Origin: Pigoraptor vietnamica
Lineage: Eukaryota; Opisthokonta; Filasterea
Length of the DNA: 33,826 nucleotides
Direction: 5' to 3'
NCBI GenBank assembly: GCA_943704525.1
Contig: CALSCQ010003220.1
Span: 27,501-61,326, forward strand
Shown: positions 28,701-33,826 of the stretch, piece by piece
How the letters are laid out: every line of letters begins with the position of its first letter
Numbering within the stretch: position 1 is the stretch's first letter
Notes under the pieces: generated by a model
What the model saw: only the letters and a program-made list of their open reading frames with translations
Database searches by the model: none
What the model was told of the DNA's origin: nothing
Program-made: the position numbers and the translations under genes

Positions 28701-31034
28701 TCAGTGCCCTGACGCGTCTGCTCTTCAACCCGGCCGACGACGCGCTCCTCAATTACCTGGACGAGGACGGCCAGCGCATTGAGCCGGAGTGGTACGCGCC
28801 CATTCTCCCCCTCGTGCTCATCAACGGGTCGGACGGCATCGGCACTGGATGGAGCTCGTTCGTTCCGAACTACTGCCCCCGCGCGGTCGCCGCGAACATC
28901 AAGAGGCTCATGGACGGCATGCCTCTCGAGGAAATGACGCCGTTCTACAAGGGATTCGGCGGCAGCATCTCCCGGATTGGCGAGGGCAAGTTCCTCGTCG
29001 AGGGCATCATCAACAAGGTGAGTCGCGTTGCCGTGTGGATGCGGCGATAATTCCTTTGTTCGTTTGTTTGATTGTGTTGTTGACGACGGTGCTCTTTGCG
29101 CGCGTGCAGATTGACGACACCACGCTCGAAATCACGGAGCTGCCCATTGGCACCTGGACCCAAGCGTACAAGGTACGGCAACGCCCTCCTTTTTACTGTC
29201 TATGCTTGTGATACATTGCATTAACTCGATGGAGTGTGATTTTATTAATGTCCTGGTGGGGCCCTCGATGCAGGAATTCCTCGAGAGCATGATGACGGCG
29301 ACGGAGAAGGCGCCCGCGTTCATCACGGACTACCGCGAGTACCACACGGACACGACGGTGCGCTTCGTGGTCACGCTCCCCGAGGAGAACATGCGCGCGG
29401 CCGAAGCGACGGGCCTCGCGAAGAAGTTCAAGCTGGAGGCGACGATCAACACGTCCAACATGATGCTGTTCGACGACAAGGGCCGCATCCGCAAGTACGA
29501 CACAGTCGAGGACATCCTGGGCGCCTTTTTCGAGCTGCGCATGGAGTACTACCAGCGCCGCAAGGAGAGCCTCTCGGCCAAGCTGGAGGAGGAGTGGCGC
29601 CGTTTCGACAACAAGGTCCGCTTCATCCAGATGGTGATCCGCGGTGAGCTCGTCATCAGCAATCGCAAGAAGCAGGACATTCTCGCCGACCTCAAGGCGA
29701 AGGGCTTCGCGGCGATGTCCCCCGCGAGCGCCAAGGCCGCTGCGGATGCGGCGGAAGAGGACGTCGACGCCGCCCCCGACGCGAAGGCGTACGACTATCT
29801 CCTGTCGATGCCGCTTTGGAGCCTCACGATGGAGAAGGTGCAGCAGCTGCTCGGCGAGCGCGCCAAGAAGGAGGACGAGCTCAAGACGCTGCTCGCGACC
29901 AGCACGAGCGACCTGTGGCGCGCGGACATCGACGCGTTCCTGGCCGAGCTGGACAATGTGGAGCAAGCCGAGGCCGCGGAGGAGGCGGCGTCCGCGAAGG
30001 TCCAATCGAAGGGGGCCAAGGGCGGAAAGAAGCCCGCCGTCCGCAAGCCCGCCCGCAAGGCGGCCATGGACTCTGACGACGACATTGAGGAGTTTGACGA
30101 GGACGAGGACGACGACTTCATCGTGGGCAAGGCGAAGAAGCGCCCCGCGGAGAAGAAGCCCAAGGTCGCTCCAGCGCCCGTCGTTGCAAAGCCCGCCGCG
30201 GTCGCTTTGCCGAAGGCGGCCCCGGCCGTCGTCGCCGCGCCCAAGCCTGCTGCAGTGGCGGCGCCGAAGACAGCACCCGCCAAGAAAGTTGTCTCTGATG
30301 ACGACGACGACGACCCCGTGGGCGGCATGTCCCTGGCCGACCGCCTCGCCGCGCGCATGATGAACGGGGCGACGAAGCCCGTCGGCTCTCAGCAGATTGC
30401 CGCGCTTCTCGGACAGCCCAAGACTTCGGCGATGCAAGAAGCGCCCGCGGCCAAGCAGGCCCCTGCGAAAGCGGCGGTGAAGAAGAACGCCCGCGCCGCC
30501 GTCGATCCCGTCTCTCCGAGTGTGGCGCCCACTGCGAAGCGCCAGAAGGCGTGCCTCGACGAGGAGATCAACGCCATCTCGCAGACGCTGTCTGACGTCG
30601 AGATTGTCGACGTCGTCCCCAAGAAAGCCGCGGCCAAGGCGAAGCCCGCGCCGGTGCCCAAGAAGGCCGCTGCGCCGAAGGTCGACATGTTCGAGTTTTC
30701 CGAGGACGACAACGACGCCCCCAAGAAGAAGGCGAAGAAGGCCGCTCCGAAGAAGGCCGCCCCCGCCGCAGCGCCCGCTCCCGTCCCCGTCCCCGCCAAA
30801 GCCCCCGCGGCCGCGAAGAAGGCTGCCGCGAAGCCCAAGGCGAAGGCGGTCTCCGACGACGACGACGGTGACGACAACGTGGACATGGACGCGGAGTACG
30901 CTCCGGTTGCCCGCCCGCGCCGCGCGACTGTTCCCAAGAAGTATGTGCTGTCGGATTCTGAGGAAGAGGAGGAGGACAACGACGGAGGGTCCGATTTCGA
31001 GGGCGGCTCGGACGACGACTTTAGCGACGCGTGA
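25731..31034 (+). CDS. TOP2: DNA topoisomerase II
   Basis: Seven exons (25731-25766, 25988-26767, 26870-27031, 27141-28033, 28141-29017, 29110-29172, 29274-31034) give 1523 residues; human TOP2A has 1531. The ATPase domain carries EILVNAADN (108-116), NNGRGIPV and the phosphate loop GGRNGYGAKL (about 181-190). The TOPRIM metal site has Glu476 in LTEGDSAKA and Asp553/555/557 in TDQDHDGSH. PLRGKPLNVRE and the catalytic Tyr806 in SPRYVFTRL (human Tyr805) follow. The enzyme passes one DNA duplex through a double-strand break in another, relaxing and untangling chromosomes in the nucleus. The C-terminal 350 residues are low-complexity: Lys/Ala/Pro-rich stretches with acidic patches (SDDDDDD-like), typical of the regulatory tail, with likely nuclear localisation signals. 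The first exon codes only 12 residues (MADFDMDDEFVQ) but the ATG context and splice sites are good. Identification is certain. Confidence 0.98.
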
Positions 31035-31776
31035 TGGCTCACGTGCCTGGCGCGCTGTGTGTTTTGATCGCTCATTCGTGTTTTTTGTGTTTGGAAGCGT
31101 ACGTGAGTTGTACATACAATGCGGCCCTCGTGTTTGGCGGCCGGACCCAAAAAAAAAAAAAGCCGGGAACGGCGTGAGTATGAAGGGCGCCGTGCCAGTT
31201 CTCGCAATGGGCGAAGAAGGAGGCCCACCGAAGACGACGACGACCGCACGAGCGAGTGCGGTCGAAACAACACCGAGCGCCCGATCCAACAGTGACAACT
31301 AGCAGCCTGCACTCAGATAATTGCATGCCCGACCGCACGTCGAGAAAGCGCCGGTTCCGCTGTCCAGTCAACTCAGTCCGTTTATCGGCGTCACGCGACT
31401 GTTATTGATTGGCTGGTTTTTTTGTTTCACGTTTTTCGTATCGGCTTTTGTTTCACGTCGCAGAGAAGAGAGGCCGCAATCGAAAGCAAGGCAGGGAGGT
31501 ACCCGTCTGCGTTTATACTCGCATTCCGTGTGCGTGTATGCTTGGTCCGGGTTTTTTTTTTTTTTTTTTTTTTTTTTTGTTGTACTGTAGGCGACTTTTT
31601 CCATTGTCTGCGTGTGTGTGTGTGCGTATGTGTGTGACGTGTAACTGTGCGTTTTTTTTCATGTGTGGAGTTGGCTCGAACATCATGCTACCGAAACACT
31701 TTCATTGAACTTTAAAATACTTTCAGAACGAGAAAAGCAGGCCCGTGCCCACATCGATCGTGATTTCCCTCTGCGA
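31035..31776. other. Intergenic: TOP2 3' flank and 5' flank of the dioxygenase pseudogene
   Basis: About 740 bp without a gene. It contains an A13 run (31148-31160), a T27 run (31552-31578) and a GT stretch near 31611-31636. Confidence 0.5.
31552..31578. repeat. Poly-T tract (27 T)
   Basis: Uninterrupted run of T in the spacer after TOP2. Length in such runs is often mis-called. Confidence 0.95.
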
Positions 31777-33741
31777 ATGGATGCGCGAGCTTTGAAAACG
31801 GAGGACGCCGAAGTTTAAGTGGTTTTGGGCGCTGGTGAAAGTGGCGACCTCAAAGGGACGGACAGTGGCGAGGGCGCGGACGCTGCGGGTGGTTCAAGCG
31901 TCAAGGACGATGCCAGCGAGATCGACGCACATTGCGGCGACGAAGAGTTCTATGAGACAGTGGGGCGGGGCTTTTTGGACGACTGCTGCTACGTCTACCT
32001 CGACGGTGCCGTGGAACGCGCCGCCTCTCTTCATGACATTGAGGATGCGTACAAGGCCTTTGAAAAATACATGGAGCGGGCGGCGGGCGACGTGTCGGAC
32101 GACCGCGACTTCCCTCTCAGCGCGATCGGATTTGTCGTGGACGACATGGACGACAGACTGAACGCTGCGTTTGAGATGCCTCGCCTTCCTGAAGTCTTGT
32201 CCGGCGCCTACAACGAGCGCCGTTTGTGCGCATGGGCGGAAGTCTGTATGGACACACGGACTGGTACAGGGCGAGGCCCGTTACAACGGCGACCGAGTAT
32301 GCGGCGAATATCGCTGAAGCGCACTTCCACGGAAAGCTCTCCCTGAATGTCGACGACATGAGCGCGCTGGCGAGTGCGGGCGTCGGCGGCGCGGCGGAGG
32401 CGATCATTTTGTCGCGCCGAGCGCTGCGCAAGGGGCAGTGCTTCAACGTTGAGGGCGCGGTCTCCATGAGCAATAGCATTTCGGTGGATGTTTCGTCCGG
32501 CCGCGACGAGTGGACCACCGTTCGACTGTTGGGACCCCATCACAGTCAACGCGATCCCCTGGCTGTGCTCGATGAGCTCTGCGTTGCGGCACACGACGCG
32601 CCGTTTGGCGACCTCCGCGCGATGAAGACGGTCGCGGACCCGTCGGTGCGCATTGCGTTTGAAATCCCTCCCGACAAGTTTCGCCTCGAAGGCTCCTTTT
32701 GGGACGAGGTGAGCAACGACATCCAGCGGAATGTCGAGGCGGCGCTCATGAGCGGAGAGCGCGGTGTTTCGCTCGTCCCTTACCGGCTCAACGTGTACGG
32801 CGAGGGCGGGTTCTTTCGGCCGCACGTGGACTCGCCCGTGCGAAGTGACATGATCGGGACGGCGTTGGTCCTGCTGCTCGTCGGGCACGAGGGTGGCGCT
32901 CTTGCTGTCCGGAATGGAATGCGCGAGGTAAAGTTAGCGATTGCAGAGCGTGACCACTATTCGCTCCATTGGTGCGGCTTCTTTGGAGACTGTGTGCATG
33001 AAGTCGAGCGGGTCACGTCGGGCGCCCGCGCCACCATCGCGTACTCCATTTTCCCTCGCGACGGAACACCTACGACACGGCCGTACGAATCGATATGGCA
33101 TTATTAGTCGCGCACCAACATTGCGAGGAACGGCGTGTGCCCCGACGACACGCGAGTGGCCTTGCGGGCCATCATCGGGGAGAGCGCTGCGACAATCGCG
33201 CGCAGTCACAACGGGAGAGTCGGCATTCTGCTGGACCACAAGTACACGCTTGCTGCGCTGTCGAGCAGCTCTGCCTGAAGGGAGTGGATGCGACCCTGTA
33301 CCACGCGCTGTTGGGTGCACGCCTGTCTGATGGCGAGAGCGAGAAATGCTTTCGTCTCACCATTTATGCCCGTTGTGCAGCGCCGGTACCAGAGGGGGGT
33401 CGAAGTCGTCGATGAGTACTGCACGATGTCTACCCGTGCACGTTGAAGGACATTCTGTACGTCGGCGGATTTTCCCAGCACAGCCGAAGCATTCATTTTC
33501 GGGCGTTCCGTTTCTTGAGGACGGGCTGTACGACGACCCTGCGCCGAAGGGCAAGCGTGTGTGGTGGTGCACTTCGCCCGAGGAGTACATTGGCAATTAC
33601 TACGAACCCAACATTTACGAGAAGCTGTACTTTCGCGGAGCCATCATCGCGACGCTTGCGAGTGTCGTCGAGGGGGCGAGTGGAAGGGGAGGCGTTGGGA
33701 AGCCCGCTGTTATGAAGGAGGGTTCGTGCGAATGCATGTGA
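31777..33741 (+). pseudogene. Decayed 2-oxoglutarate/Fe(II)-dependent dioxygenase gene
   Basis: A start MDARALKTEDAEV at 31777 is followed at once by an in-frame TAA (31816), after which the same frame runs to 32346 with acidic sequence ending in GFVVDDMDDRLNAAF. Coding sense then shifts frame near 32230 and continues to a TAG at 33105. This part holds the dioxygenase core: LNVYGEGGFFRPHVDSP with the HxD iron ligands (His at 32823, Asp at 32829), the distal His at 32997 in CVHEVERV and the Arg of GARATIAYS that would bind 2-oxoglutarate. After the TAG, the same frame reads RVGILLDHKYTLAAL, then further frame changes give CLKGVDATLYHALLGARLSD and YIGNYYEPNIYEK to 33741. The order matches protist P4Hc-type proteins with an HKY(S/T) tail. 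No intron-sized gaps explain the breaks. Alternative: poor sequence quality near a contig end. Confidence 0.7.
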
Positions 33742-33783
33742 CTGTGTGGTGTGCTTGGCCTGTGGAACAGTTCATGCGCCAAA

Positions 33784-33785
33784 GT

Positions 33786-33816
<31 letters not shown>

Positions 33817-33826
33817 GGGGGGGGGG
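33784..33826. repeat. (GT)n followed by a G27 run at the window end
   Basis: A short GT run leads into 27 G that reach the last base. This looks like a contig end stopped by a homopolymer. Confidence 0.93.

Noticed and set aside
29193-31298. A 701-codon minus-strand open frame opposite the TOP2 C-terminus
   Set aside because: A shadow of GC-rich TOP2 codons; it spans the TOP2 stop and a poly-A run, and shows no recognisable domain.
1-33826. tRNA, rRNA, transposon, LTR or virus-like elements
   Set aside because: I looked for terminal repeats, transposase, reverse transcriptase, integrase or capsid motifs and for cloverleaf-like segments and found none that I could support by eye.

Overview
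The window is nuclear DNA from a eukaryote. Eleven protein genes can be read, most split by short GT-AG introns whose exons join in phase to give full-length members of conserved eukaryotic families. Coding sequence is GC-rich, genes are packed tightly on both strands, introns and spacers carry many CA/GT and CT repeats, and C, T and G homopolymers occur. The gene set (LASP-type LIM-nebulin-SH3 protein, AGFG-type ArfGAP, animal-like CYP51, Fused/STK36, MOB1) points to a protist with opisthokont-like gene content, possibly a unicellular relative of animals. This is inference; no species can be named from the sequence alone.

Layout. 1-257 (-): start of a protein with an N-myristoylation signal and a cyclic-nucleotide-binding domain, running off the left edge. 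930-1564 (-) and 2148-2848 (+): a divergent pair of mitochondrial genes, FMC1 (ATP synthase assembly) and NDUFA2 (complex I). 3924-8278 (+): a 1355-residue protein made mostly of E/K/R repeats and ending in a PH domain. 8558-10959 (-): CYP51 in eight exons, divergent from 11638-13389 (+), the LASP gene; between them lie four CACGTG boxes spaced 10, 20 and 10 bp. 13763-17227 (-): the C-terminal armadillo part of a Fused/STK36/TIO protein without its kinase. 17617-18047 (-): the first 60 residues of MOB1 without the rest. The two fragments meet at a compound CA/CT microsatellite, which suggests an assembly join or a deletion. 19159-21994 (+): AGFG-type ArfGAP. 22377-23917 (-): CHMP5/Vps60 (ESCRT-III). 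24652-25293 (-): VMA21 (V-ATPase assembly), divergent from 25731-31034 (+), DNA topoisomerase II. 31777-33741 (+): a decayed 2-oxoglutarate/Fe(II) dioxygenase gene. The window ends in a run of 27 G.

The genes do not form one pathway. Themes that recur are mitochondrial respiration (FMC1, NDUFA2), endomembrane traffic (AGFG, CHMP5, VMA21), sterol synthesis (CYP51), actin scaffolding (LASP) and Hippo/Fused-type signalling (MOB1, Fused). Similar E-box clusters lie upstream of CYP51/LASP and of VMA21/TOP2. I found no virus-like element, transposon, tRNA, rRNA or CRISPR array.
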